Program-made: the position numbers and the translations under genes
DNA from: Allohahella sp002354735
Lineage (GTDB): Bacteria > Pseudomonadota > Gammaproteobacteria > Pseudomonadales > Oleiphilaceae
NCBI RefSeq assembly: GCF_047946665.1
Contig: NZ_CP172312.1
Location: forward strand, 682,001-746,000
Reading direction: 5' to 3'
DNA: 64,000 bases
Shown: positions 1 to 8,833 of the stretch, piece after piece
Position numbering within the stretch: the first letter of the stretch is position 1
Layout: each line of letters opens with the position of its first letter
The notes under the pieces: model-generated
Told to the model about the DNA's origin: nothing
Database searches by the model: none
The model's input: the letters and a program-made list of their open reading frames with translations, nothing else

Positions 1-1766
1 CGCTGTTGTGGCAGCATTTGTTCTGGCTCTTCGGTCATCCCGAGGTCTACATCATATTCTTGCCTGCAGCCGGCATCGTCTCGACGCTGATTCCCGTATT
101 CGCACAGCGCCCGCTTGTCGGGTATCGCTGGATCGTGCTCGCCATCATCGTCATGGGCTTCATCAGCTTCGGGCTCTGGGTCCATCATATGTTCACGGTA
201 GGAATTCCGAGCCTGGCGCTAGCCTTCTTTTCCGTGGCGAGCATGCTGGTGGCCATTCCCACCGGGATCCAGATCTTTGCCTGGCTCGCGACCCTGTGGT
301 CGGGCAATGTGAAATACAGCCTGCCCATGTTGTGGCTAGTGGGCTTCCTCGTGGTTTTCGTCTGTGGCGGCCTGACCGGCGTCATGCTGGCCCTGGTGCC
401 ATTCAACTGGCAGGTGCACGACACGCACTTCGTTGTTGCGCATATGCACTATGTGCTCGTCGGCGGGATGATGTTCCCGCTCATCGCTGGTTTCTATTAC
501 TGGCTGCCGCACGTCTCTGGAAGGATGGCATCGGAAAAGCTGGGCCGCTGGGGTTTCTGGCTGTTCTTCATCGGGTTTAATCTCACCTTTCTCATCATGC
601 ATCTCACCGGCCTGCTCGGCATGCCGCGGCGAGTGTTCACGTATGACGCCGGTCTCGGCTGGGAGTGGTTCAACCTCGTGTCATCGATAGGTGGCTTTGT
701 AACGGGAATTGGTGTGGCTCTGATCGTCCTGGATATCGCCCTACATTTCCGTTTTGGCAGAAAGGCGGGTACGAACCCCTGGAATGCCGATACGCTCGAG
801 TGGGCAACGCCCATGCCGATAACAACTTACAATTTCGCCAGTCTGCCCAGGATTGAGACGCGCACACCGATGTGGGACCGTCCTGATCTCGCGGCGCGGA
901 TCGAAGCTGGAGAGTTTGGTCTTGCGGAGCCTCGACATAACCTGCGCGAGACCTGGGGTTCGGATGCGGTGACCGGTGAGCTCAAAGAAATCATTCACCT
1001 GCCGGCCAACTCCTGGCTGCCATTGATCAGCGCGGGCTTCATCGCCGTCATGTGTATCTGTCTTCTGGTCAAGAGCTATCTGCTGGCACTGCCTGCATTC
1101 ATAATGGCCATCATCTACCTGCTGCAGTGGAGCTGGCATAATGGGGCACATCCCGTTGCGGCACCGTTCTATGACGATGAACCGTACGATCCCCCCTTGC
1201 ATTCGCGAACCTTTGACGGGCCAGGGCGCTGGGGCATGATCGTGACAATGATGGCCAATGGCACCCTTTATGCCTCGCTGCTGTTCGGTTGGTTCTATCT
1301 CTGGACGGCGGCGCCGCTGTGGGAGACGCCTGAAGATGGGCCGCTTTCACTCGCGTTTTTGTTAGTGACTGGTGTGCTGCTGAGTGCCGTGGTTCTGCTC
1401 TACCGCCAAGCCGTGGGTCGCCTGGCTGCCGGCGACGCTAGCGGCCTCGAGGCTCGTCTATGGCTGGTGAGTGTTCTCGGGCTGCTGCATTTCGCGGGTC
1501 TGCTCTGGGTGTTGATGGACGCGGGCCTGTCGCCTCGAAGCTCGGCTCATGATTCGGTGTTGATGGTCATGCTGATCTATCTGCTGCTGCACGGCGGGCT
1601 GGCGGCCATATTGACAGGCCTACAGGCACTGCGTGTGCGAATTGGCTATGTCGGCGCGCGAGCACCCTACGAGCTTTTCGTTCTGCAGCCGTTCTGGAGC
1701 TACACAGTTGGCATCTACTGGATCAGTTTCGCAGCATTCATCCTGCTGCCGATGGGATGGGGCTGA
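1..1766 (+). CDS. ctaD: Cytochrome c oxidase subunit I fused to subunit III-like domain (5' partial)
   Basis: Heme-copper oxidase catalytic subunit, reducing O2 to water in the inner membrane. The start lies left of the window. Visible active-site motifs, numbered from the first Met at base 6: HPEVY (residues 11-15, Cu-B His and cross-linked Tyr), WVHHMF (58-63, the Cu-B His pair) and the later AHMHYVL (heme ligands). From about residue 330 the protein continues into a second hydrophobic domain resembling subunit III, so it is a I+III fusion. The usual K-channel lysine of PTGIKIF is Gln (residue 89, codon 270-272). It is followed 3 bp later by a small membrane protein and then CtaG, consistent with a cox operon. 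Family assignment is firm; the exact subtype is not. Confidence 0.93.
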   Translation, partial: LLWQHLFWLFGHPEVYIIFLPAAGIVSTLIPVFAQRPLVGYRWIVLAIIVMGFISFGLWVHHMFTVGIPSLALAFFSVASMLVAIPTGIQIFAWLATLWSGNVKYSLPMLWLVGFLVVFVCGGLTGVMLALVPFNWQVHDTHFVVAHMHYVLVGGMMFPLIAGFYYWLPHVSGRMASEKLGRWGFWLFFIGFNLTFLIMHLTGLLGMPRRVFTYDAGLGWEWFNLVSSIGGFVTGIGVALIVLDIALHFRFGRKAGTNPWNADTLEWATPMPITTYNFASLPRIETRTPMWDRPDLAARIEAGEFGLAEPRHNLRETWGSDAVTGELKEIIHLPANSWLPLISAGFIAVMCICLLVKSYLLALPAFIMAIIYLLQWSWHNGAHPVAAPFYDDEPYDPPLHSRTFDGPGRWGMIVTMMANGTLYASLLFGWFYLWTAAPLWETPEDGPLSLAFLLVTGVLLSAVVLLYRQAVGRLAAGDASGLEARLWLVSVLGLLHFAGLLWVLMDAGLSPRSSAHDSVLMVMLIYLLLHGGLAAILTGLQALRVRIGYVGARAPYELFVLQPFWSYTVGIYWISFAAFILLPMGWG

Positions 1767-1769
1767 TAC

Positions 1770-2129
1770 ATGGGCGCTTTCAGCTTTGGACCAGGCCATC
1801 CCGCACATCTCGTACTTGGTCTGGTAGTCTGGAGCCTGTGGTTCGTCTTGCTCTACGGTGGCTTGTCAGTAGCTTGTGCGCTGGTTCCTCCGGAGTCATC
1901 GCAGGGCGCCTGGAACTGGCTCAACGGCACTATGCTAGTGCTTGCGCTTGTCTTCGCTGGCGGCCTGCTCATGGGCGCCTGGTCGAACTGGCGTCACGCG
2001 CCGTCCGCTGACGATGGCAAAGATCGTCAGCGCTTTCTCTGCCGGACCGCAGCCGCAGTCTATCTGTTCGCAGCGCTTGCCAGTCTCGCCATCAGCCTGC
2101 CAGCCCTGTTGCTGCCGCCATGCACCTGA
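1770..2129 (+). CDS. Small cox-operon membrane protein
   Basis: 119 residues with about three hydrophobic segments (residues 13-35, 55-75 and 95-115). I do not recognise a named family. It sits 3 bp after the oxidase subunit I/III fusion and overlaps the start of ctaG by 10 bp, so it is almost certainly co-translated with them. It may be an accessory or assembly subunit of this oxidase; that is inferred from position only. Confidence 0.7.
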   Translation: MGAFSFGPGHPAHLVLGLVVWSLWFVLLYGGLSVACALVPPESSQGAWNWLNGTMLVLALVFAGGLLMGAWSNWRHAPSADDGKDRQRFLCRTAAAVYLFAALASLAISLPALLLPPCT

Positions 2130-2971
2130 GAGCCCCTGGCGCCATTCTGACGGCTGCTATTGCAGCTTCGTTCGCAGGACCCGCATGTGCCCACAGCTTA
2201 TTGGTAGACGACGTGGCCGAGCAGGCAGCGGGCGTTCTCAGTGCGACGATCCTCGCTGCCTGCTGGTTGCTGTACCTGACCGGGTCGAGACGGCGACCAC
2301 CGCGCCGCGTTCAGCTCGTCTGCTTTCATTCAGCCATGGTGCTTAGCGTTCTGGCTGTCCACGGGCCGCTTGACGGCTGGGCCGAGCGCAGCACCAGCTG
2401 GCACATGGTGCAGCATATGTTGTTCATGGTGGTCATTGCGCCGCTCTGGGTCCTGGCTCGTCCACTGCCGCAATTGGTGGCGACGGGTGGCCGGCGGCTG
2501 GCCAGGACGGCGGAGCCGCTGCTGAAATGTGCTCGGCATCCTATGCTGGTGGCGTATGCCCACGCATTCATCATCTGGTTCTGGCACACGCCGTACTTCT
2601 ACACCCTGGCTCTCGAAAACCCCTGGTGGCACATAAGCGAGCATGGGCTCTTTCTCATATCGGCAGGTCTGCTTTGGTGGGTGGTGCTCCGCAGCAGCCG
2701 TGGGCAGTTCGGCTGGGCGCTGACCGCCCTGTTGTTTACGCTGATGAATACCGGGTTTCTGGGCGCCTTGCTCACATTTGCCAACGCACCGCTTTACGGG
2801 GATGCCCGGGGGCTGGAGGATCAGCAGCTTGCTGGCTTGATCATGTGGGTCCCGGGTGGGCTGCCCTATCTCGTGGCTTCCGCCTGGATAGGCTATCGCT
2901 GGACCTTGCAGCTGCAGCGGCGGGTCAGTGCGCGGTCCGGTCAGCCGCCGGCGGTGCGGCAGCCTCTATAA
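2120..2971 (+). CDS. ctaG: Cytochrome c oxidase assembly protein, Caa3_CtaG family
   Basis: 283-residue polytopic membrane protein. The family (caa3_CtaG) is needed for assembly of caa3-type oxidases, probably at the Cu-B site. It begins with a signal-like hydrophobic stretch ending at AHS, then about seven transmembrane segments. Family features seen are the His-rich WHMVQHMLFM motif (about residues 93-102) and the later WFWHTPYFY and WWHISEHG histidines. It overlaps the upstream small membrane gene by 10 bp and closes the oxidase cluster. It is convergent with the EAL gene that follows. Confidence 0.88.
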   Translation: MHLRAPGAILTAAIAASFAGPACAHSLLVDDVAEQAAGVLSATILAACWLLYLTGSRRRPPRRVQLVCFHSAMVLSVLAVHGPLDGWAERSTSWHMVQHMLFMVVIAPLWVLARPLPQLVATGGRRLARTAEPLLKCARHPMLVAYAHAFIIWFWHTPYFYTLALENPWWHISEHGLFLISAGLLWWVVLRSSRGQFGWALTALLFTLMNTGFLGALLTFANAPLYGDARGLEDQQLAGLIMWVPGGLPYLVASAWIGYRWTLQLQRRVSARSGQPPAVRQPL

Positions 2972-3013
2972 GTTCCGACTCACGGCGCCAGGAGAGCTTG
3001 ATGTTCAGTGCAC

Positions 3014-4828
3014 TTAGTTAAGTAAGATGCCGCCTTTTGCCGAATGAAGACCTGTCTGCTGGCAGTTTCTGAACCAGCGACTGAAATGCTCGGTCGCTAG
3101 GGGCTTCGCGATGAGATTTCCCTGGGCCTCGTCACAGTCCAGCCCGTTGAGGTGATGATAGCTCTCACTCGTTTCCACGCCTTCTGCCACAACCCTGTAT
3201 CCCAAATCGTGAGCCATGTTGATCATCGATTTGACCAGAGTCTGACTGCGTTTCCGCTGTTCCAGATCAGTGATGAAGCTGCGGTCAATCTTCACAACAT
3301 GAGCAGGAACATGCTGCAAATAGGCGAGACTGCTATAGCCAGTGCCAAAGTCGTCAATTGCCACGTGGATGTCCAGGCTGATGAGCCTTGCGAGCTGTTC
3401 GCGTGCGGCCCGGCCATTACTGAGCAGACCGCTTTCTGTAAGCTCGAGTTCGATGCAGTCAAGCGGCAGCTTTTCAGCGGCCAGATAGCCCAGAAGCCGA
3501 TCGGTGAAATCATCCTCCAGCAGATTCGCCGCAGCAATATTGACCGCCACCCGAATATTCAGGCCCTGCCGACGCCACTCGGCCACCTGGGCCAATGCGT
3601 GGCGGAGTACCCAGTCCGTAAGCGGCCTACACATGGGCGACTGCTCCAGGAGTGGTATGAATTCGGTGGGATAGATCGTGCCGAGAGTGCGGTGGCGCCA
3701 GCGCAGCAGTGCCTCGGCACTTCGACACTCACCGCTCGCCATCATCACGCGCGGTTGATACACCAGGTGTAACTGGTCTGAAGAATTCACTGCATGGCGG
3801 AAGTCGGCCAACAGGTTGAAGGTGCGCTGGTGCAAGGCATCGGAAGCTGCTGAATAAACGCCTGCAACAAGGTCATGATCACGAGCATCGCGCGCAGCGC
3901 AGTGGGTCCGCCGCAAGGTCGTTGAAGGGCTCACCCGACCAAGTCGAAAGGGCACAATGCCAAAGGTGGGATTCAGCGCCAGCGGGGCTGCTTCGTCTTC
4001 GAGAGCGGTGACAAGTGCTTCGCGCAATCCGTGAGCCCGCTGCAGCACCTGAAGCTCCTCACCTCGCTCCAGGTGAGCGAGCTGGCCTGGACCAACATGG
4101 TAAAGCTTCTTGTCAGCCGGCCAGGCGGGAGAAGCCTGTAAACGGTTCCGGCCAGTACAGACAAGCTCGGACAGATAGCCCGGTCCCATGATTCGTTGCA
4201 GGGAACCGACATGGCTCAGATCCACCAGGTCGGTACTCACCGCGTGATACCGTTCTCCCGGGTGGTCCTTCGCCAGATCGTCGAGATCTTCGATAAATTG
4301 GATGTAGTTGGGCAGGCCACTGCTGAAGTCGACACGACCAACTGCATGCTGAAGATCGACCTGCGACATCACCATGCGTGAGCAGTCCTGCAAGGCTGCC
4401 AGCTCGTTATCCGAAGCCTCTCGTGGCTCGTGACCCAAAACGCACATCGAACCGAGCGTGAAGCCGTCATGGGTAATGAGCGGGGCTCCTGCATAGAAGC
4501 GAATACCGGATTTCGCGAGCGCGCTGTCGACGTAGAAGTCGGAGGCCAAAAGATCGTTGATGACCACCACATTAGAGGTCATGGTGACTTCGGCACAGCA
4601 CGCTTTATAGCGGGGGATTTCCCAATGCTCTATACCCACACGCGACTTGAACCATTGGCGATCCCGGTCGGTGAGTGATATCGCTGCAATAGGCAGGTCA
4701 TAGATCTGCCTTGCCATTCGCACGATGCGATCAAAACTCTCGCTAGGTGGCGTGTCCAGGAGATTGAGTTGCCGCAGAACGGCGAGACGTGCCTTTTCGA
4801 AACCGTCCATACGCTTCGATATGCTCAT
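3014..4828 (-). CDS. GAF / degenerate GGDEF / EAL cyclic-di-GMP phosphodiesterase
   Basis: 604 residues without membrane segments. An N-terminal GAF domain (about 15-155) is followed by a region placed like a GGDEF domain but without a GG(D/E)EF motif (about 165-330), then a C-terminal EAL domain (about 345-595). The EAL domain keeps the catalytic signature AEALLRW, the metal-binding ELTES, the IDDFGTGYSS loop, KIDRSFI and AEGVET. It should therefore hydrolyse c-di-GMP, with GAF and pseudo-GGDEF as sensory inputs. The usual QGYLFSKP is QGNLIAKP. It is transcribed alone, convergent to ctaG and divergent from the DUF202 gene. Confidence 0.9.
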   Translation of the reverse strand: MSISKRMDGFEKARLAVLRQLNLLDTPPSESFDRIVRMARQIYDLPIAAISLTDRDRQWFKSRVGIEHWEIPRYKACCAEVTMTSNVVVINDLLASDFYVDSALAKSGIRFYAGAPLITHDGFTLGSMCVLGHEPREASDNELAALQDCSRMVMSQVDLQHAVGRVDFSSGLPNYIQFIEDLDDLAKDHPGERYHAVSTDLVDLSHVGSLQRIMGPGYLSELVCTGRNRLQASPAWPADKKLYHVGPGQLAHLERGEELQVLQRAHGLREALVTALEDEAAPLALNPTFGIVPFRLGRVSPSTTLRRTHCAARDARDHDLVAGVYSAASDALHQRTFNLLADFRHAVNSSDQLHLVYQPRVMMASGECRSAEALLRWRHRTLGTIYPTEFIPLLEQSPMCRPLTDWVLRHALAQVAEWRRQGLNIRVAVNIAAANLLEDDFTDRLLGYLAAEKLPLDCIELELTESGLLSNGRAAREQLARLISLDIHVAIDDFGTGYSSLAYLQHVPAHVVKIDRSFITDLEQRKRSQTLVKSMINMAHDLGYRVVAEGVETSESYHHLNGLDCDEAQGNLIAKPLATEHFSRWFRNCQQTGLHSAKGGILLN

Positions 4829-4990
4829 ATGACGAATGAAAGCGGAATTCAGGTTGTCTTACAATCAGATAGGACCTGCCGCTATTATCGTTATTATTAT
4901 TTCTGTTAACCTGCCTAGTATATAGTATTACGCCGTTAACTCCCTCGGAAACAGCAAAAATTTCTGCATCATGATGTCATTGGAGCCTGT

Positions 4991-5362
4991 GTGTCCGACC
5001 TGAAAGACCCAAGAGTCCTGTTCGCCGCGGAGCGGACCCTGCTGGCCTGGAACAGAACAAGCCTTGCGTTGATCGCCTTTGGCTTTCTTATCGAACGCTC
5101 TGCATTATTTCTGGATGCCGTTTCGCCCGGTCAGATCAAACACGGGAGCGACGTGATGACATTCTGGATAGGCCTGGCCTTTATCGCGGTTGGGGTATTC
5201 GCTGCGGTTTATTCGTCGCGGCAGTACAGCCTCGTTCTGAAGACCCTGCAAGCGGTAGAGTTCCCGGATAATTATGCGCCACGCTGGGGGCTCGGCGTCA
5301 ATGGCCTTGTAGCGTTGCTGGGCAGTATGCTGATCCTGGCGTTGTTCATGGGGCTCAATTGA
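4991..5362 (+). CDS. DUF202 (YidH-family) inner-membrane protein
   Basis: 123 residues with a GTG start. The N-terminal AAERTLLAWNRTSLALIAFGF is the DUF202/YidH signature and begins the first transmembrane helix; two more follow (about 55-75 and 98-120). The function of the family is not established. The stop codon overlaps the TTG start proposed for the acyltransferase gene, so the two are probably cotranscribed. The 160 bp upstream are AT-rich and must hold divergent promoters for this gene and the EAL gene. Two GTTAAC sites lie there, but I could not place a convincing -35/-10 pair. Confidence 0.85.
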   Translation: MSDLKDPRVLFAAERTLLAWNRTSLALIAFGFLIERSALFLDAVSPGQIKHGSDVMTFWIGLAFIAVGVFAAVYSSRQYSLVLKTLQAVEFPDNYAPRWGLGVNGLVALLGSMLILALFMGLN

Positions 5363-6456
5363 GCTCGAAGCGCAGGGTGATGCGCGCTGTGACCCCGGAG
5401 GAGCGTCTTCAGCGGAATAATTTTGACCTCATCCGGCTGTTGTTGGCTGCCACGGTCTGCCTGGTTCATGTCTGGGAGCTGTCAGGCTTCGCTGCCTTGG
5501 CCTGGCTCGGCGAGATCTTTTCGTCGCGGGTCGCAGTAAGTGCATTCTTCGTTATCAGTGGCTTTCTCATCTTCAGGAGTTTCGAGCGAAGCGCATCGCA
5601 CAAAGCTTATGCAATCAAACGTTTTCGCCGCATTTACCCGGCGTATGCCTGTGTCATCATCTTATCAGCAGTCGGCCTGTTCTTCGTCAGCACAGTTCCC
5701 GCAAAAACCTATTTCTCGCTCGCCTGGCTGGAGTATCTTCTGGCTAACCTGGTTTTCCTGAATTTTCTACAGCCAGACCTGCCGGGTGTATTCAATGGCA
5801 ACGAGCTCACTGCAGTTAACGGCGCGCTATGGACATTGAAAATCGAAGTGATGTTCTACATGGCCGTGCCGGTACTGATCTGGCTGGCAAGACGTTTCGG
5901 GCCGTTTCCTGTGCTTTTATCTGGCTATGTGCTGTCACTGCTTTACACCTACGCTTTGCAGGATCATGGCGAACAGACCGGTGCCGAGTTTTACATCCGG
6001 CTGGCCCACCAGTTGCCCGGGCAACTCTCGTATTTTCTCGCCGGTGCATTTTTCCATTATTTTCTCGAGCTGTTCGTCCGCCGCGTCACCGTGTTCGTGG
6101 TCCCGGCGGTGCTGGTACTGGTGCTCGATCAGTTTTACCTGCTGCCAACATTCGTACCATTTGCGCTTGCCACCCTCGTGATCTTCTTCGGACTCTTCTG
6201 TTATGTCGGTGACTTCGGCAAGTATGGTGACTTCTCCTATGGGGTGTACATTGTGCATTTTCCGATAATTCAGGTGCTCCTGGCTTCACAGATCTTCGCC
6301 GGCCAGCCGTGGATGCTCCTGCTCAGCGTCACTATTCTCACCGCTGTCAGCGGTATTTTACTCTGGCACCTGGTGGAGAAGCGCTTCCTGCGGCGCGATA
6401 GTCATTATATTGCCGGCTCCGGGGGTGCCGACATCCCCACTGCGAGGCCGGTATAA
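5359..6456 (+). CDS. Acyltransferase 3 (OafA/YrhL family) membrane protein
   Basis: 365 residues and about ten transmembrane helices. The N-terminal NNFDLIRLLLAATVCLVHVW carries the catalytic-type His after the first helix, and AFFVISGFLIFRSF is the conserved second block. Members transfer acetyl or other acyl groups to sugars of exopolysaccharide, LPS or peptidoglycan; the acceptor here cannot be told. The TTG start at 5359 overlaps the upstream stop. An ATG at 5380 is an alternative but has a close Shine-Dalgarno. It is followed by a 164-bp gap before the next gene. Confidence 0.88.
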   Translation: MSSKRRVMRAVTPEERLQRNNFDLIRLLLAATVCLVHVWELSGFAALAWLGEIFSSRVAVSAFFVISGFLIFRSFERSASHKAYAIKRFRRIYPAYACVIILSAVGLFFVSTVPAKTYFSLAWLEYLLANLVFLNFLQPDLPGVFNGNELTAVNGALWTLKIEVMFYMAVPVLIWLARRFGPFPVLLSGYVLSLLYTYALQDHGEQTGAEFYIRLAHQLPGQLSYFLAGAFFHYFLELFVRRVTVFVVPAVLVLVLDQFYLLPTFVPFALATLVIFFGLFCYVGDFGKYGDFSYGVYIVHFPIIQVLLASQIFAGQPWMLLLSVTILTAVSGILLWHLVEKRFLRRDSHYIAGSGGADIPTARPV

Positions 6457-6536
6457 GCAAGGGCGTCTCTGCACCTTCCTGATCGTTTCAGCAGTCTGGC
6501 CCCTTGCGCGCCTGAACGTGGAGTAGTCTATGCTTG

Positions 6537-6567
6537 GCAATTGACGTTAAGAGTCAGGGTCAATTGC
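6537..6567. promoter_or_regulatory. 9-bp inverted repeat upstream of the CHASE3-GGDEF gene
   Basis: GCAATTGAC (6537-6545) and its exact reverse complement GTCAATTGC (6559-6567) are separated by 13 bp in the 164-bp gap before the diguanylate cyclase. No T-run follows, so it does not look like a terminator. The size and spacing suit a dimeric repressor or activator. The bound protein is unknown. Confidence 0.45.
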
Positions 6568-6620
6568 TTGAAAGCACATACAATGCCAACGAATAAATCA
6601 TTGCTGCAGGGCCTGTCCCG

Positions 6621-8828
6621 ATGAAGAAGGTGACACCGACCCTGGTTAGCCTGGGCTTCCTGCTGGTGCTCGTCGTCATGTCGGCAAGCGCCTGGATTCC
6701 CTACAAGAGCATGGAGACGCTCCTCGCGAGTGAAGAGCGGGTTCGTCACACCAACGAGGTCCTGCTGGCACTCGACGGCGTCCATATTGCAATTGCGGAA
6801 ACAGAAGCCAGCATCCGTGGCTATCAACTTACGCACCGGGGCGATAATCTCTACCGGGCACGCTTCAGTCGCCGGGTACTGCAGGAACGCCTGCAAGAGG
6901 TGCGGGAGCTCACAGCCGACAATCCTGAGCAGCAGCTGGCGATAGTGGCGCTGGAGCAACTGATCAGCAGGAAACTGAGTGTGATGCTGCGCGCTTCGAA
7001 CCTGAAAGATAACGCACTTGAGAGTGAAGACCTCGCGGATAATCTGTCTTTCGAAGTCGCTGATGCCTTGGAAGAAATGCCGGATGGCAAGCGCAAGCGC
7101 GCCCGTGTCGTTGCCATAGATCCTGCGCTTATCGAGCAGAGTACCTTTCTCATGGAGCAGATTCGTGAGCAAATTGCCAGCATGCGACATATGGAGGAGC
7201 AACTGCTGGCAGACCGCTCGCTGTTGGTGAAGGTCAACACGGAAGCTTCGTTTCGCAGTTTCTTGCTGACTATCCTGCTCAACATCCTGATCGCTTGTGC
7301 CCTGTTCTACTATGTCGTCAAGAATTTCCGCCAGCGTGAAGAGGTGGAAACGGCGGCCACGGCACAGGCGCGCATCCTTGGTTCTGTGCTTGAAAACATG
7401 TCGGATGGCGTGGCGGTCGTGGATACGCAGGGGCGTCTCACGCTGCATAATCCAGCCTTGGAACATATGCTTGGGAGCGGTATTTCGCGCATATCACCAG
7501 AGGCATGGCAGGAGCAGCTCGAAGTCACTCGGGCCGATGGAGTAACCCCGTTCGAAGCAGGTGAGTTCCCACTGCGACAGGTGCTGGACGGTGACAATCG
7601 AAGTGAGGCAGAAATGCTCCTTCGTCGCTTGGGCACTCGCCAACCCGCGACGATTCGTATCAGCGTCAGGCCGATGACATCGGCACGCGGCGATACCGAT
7701 GGGGTCGTTGCGGTACTGACCGATGTGTCTGCCTCGGCCAGGGCTGCCCAGGATAATCGTCTTCTCAATCAGAAACTTACGCAAGGTCTTGAACAGCTGG
7801 AGAAGCAGAACTTCGAAGTGAGTGCCATCAACGACATGAGCAGCCTGCTGCAGTCTTGCAACTCTGTGATGGAGACCTGTCGTGTATTGCAGAAATCGTT
7901 GGCGAAGCTGTTTCCGGACATCGAAGGTGCGATCTATCTCATTAAAGCGTCCAAGGATTACCTTGAGCTGGTTGAAACCTGGAACACCGGCAACGGCACT
8001 TTGGTGGCCTCGTTCGATACCGAAAACTGTTGGTGCCTCAAGCGTGGCGTACCGCACCTGGTGAACCAGCCCGAGGCGGATATCGTCTGTAATCATCTGG
8101 AGCAGAATGGCATCGACCAGTTTTCAGCCAGCGTCTGTGTGCCTGTCATGACCAATGCCGAGATACTTGGCATGCTGCTGCTGAGAATAACCAGATCCGA
8201 CACCGGAAAAGTTGGCAAATTACCGGATCCAGCGTTCCTGGCCACCATAGCCGAACAGGCCGGCCTCGCCATTTCCAACCAGCGTCTACGAGAGTCGCTG
8301 CGCATGCAGTCGAACCAGGACGTGCTGACCGGCCTGTTCAACCGGAGATTCCTCGACACTGTGCTACCCATCGAGCTCGCTCAGGCCCAGCGCCTCGAGC
8401 AGCCGATGGCGGTGATGATGTTGGATCTGGATCATTTCAAGAAACTCAATGATCAGTTTGGCCACGCCGCCGGAGACGATGTATTGGCAAAGCTCGGCGG
8501 TCTCCTGCGCAAGCTGCTGCGTTCAAGCGATCTGCCATGCCGTTACGGTGGAGAGGAGTTCGCGCTGTTGCTACCAGGCGCCAACGAGGAAATAGCCATG
8601 CATTGTGCTGAGCGCATTCTCGAGGGGGTACGTAAAATGACCGTACTCACCGGCGGACAGGCGATCATGAACCTGAGTGTCTCCATCGGCATCGCTCTGT
8701 ATCCTGAACATGCGGAGCATTCAGCCGAGCTATTGAAGCGTGCAGATGCCTGCCTGTATGAGGCAAAACACAGCGGCCGAAATCGTGCCGTCATGGCAAT
8801 GTCCCACGGCTCCAGTGAACCGCAGTAA
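6621..8828 (+). CDS. CHASE3-PAS-GAF-GGDEF diguanylate cyclase
   Basis: 735 residues. A first transmembrane helix (about 8-25) is followed by a periplasmic CHASE3 domain (about 35-205) and a second helix (about 215-235). A PAS domain (about 250-375), a short coiled coil, a GAF domain (about 395-555) and a C-terminal GGDEF domain (about 570-730) complete it. The active site reads GGEEF and is preceded by RSSD at the exact position of the inhibitory I-site, so it should be an active, product-inhibited c-di-GMP synthase. Five bases separate it from the MFS gene, implying an operon with that transporter and the GH84-type enzyme. Confidence 0.92.
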   Translation: MKKVTPTLVSLGFLLVLVVMSASAWIPYKSMETLLASEERVRHTNEVLLALDGVHIAIAETEASIRGYQLTHRGDNLYRARFSRRVLQERLQEVRELTADNPEQQLAIVALEQLISRKLSVMLRASNLKDNALESEDLADNLSFEVADALEEMPDGKRKRARVVAIDPALIEQSTFLMEQIREQIASMRHMEEQLLADRSLLVKVNTEASFRSFLLTILLNILIACALFYYVVKNFRQREEVETAATAQARILGSVLENMSDGVAVVDTQGRLTLHNPALEHMLGSGISRISPEAWQEQLEVTRADGVTPFEAGEFPLRQVLDGDNRSEAEMLLRRLGTRQPATIRISVRPMTSARGDTDGVVAVLTDVSASARAAQDNRLLNQKLTQGLEQLEKQNFEVSAINDMSSLLQSCNSVMETCRVLQKSLAKLFPDIEGAIYLIKASKDYLELVETWNTGNGTLVASFDTENCWCLKRGVPHLVNQPEADIVCNHLEQNGIDQFSASVCVPVMTNAEILGMLLLRITRSDTGKVGKLPDPAFLATIAEQAGLAISNQRLRESLRMQSNQDVLTGLFNRRFLDTVLPIELAQAQRLEQPMAVMMLDLDHFKKLNDQFGHAAGDDVLAKLGGLLRKLLRSSDLPCRYGGEEFALLLPGANEEIAMHCAERILEGVRKMTVLTGGQAIMNLSVSIGIALYPEHAEHSAELLKRADACLYEAKHSGRNRAVMAMSHGSSEPQ

Positions 8829-8833
8829 TAGGG

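Noticed and set aside
6528..7466. A 312-residue open frame antisense to the CHASE3-GGDEF gene
   Set aside because: The plus-strand protein has continuous recognised domains; the antisense frame does not.
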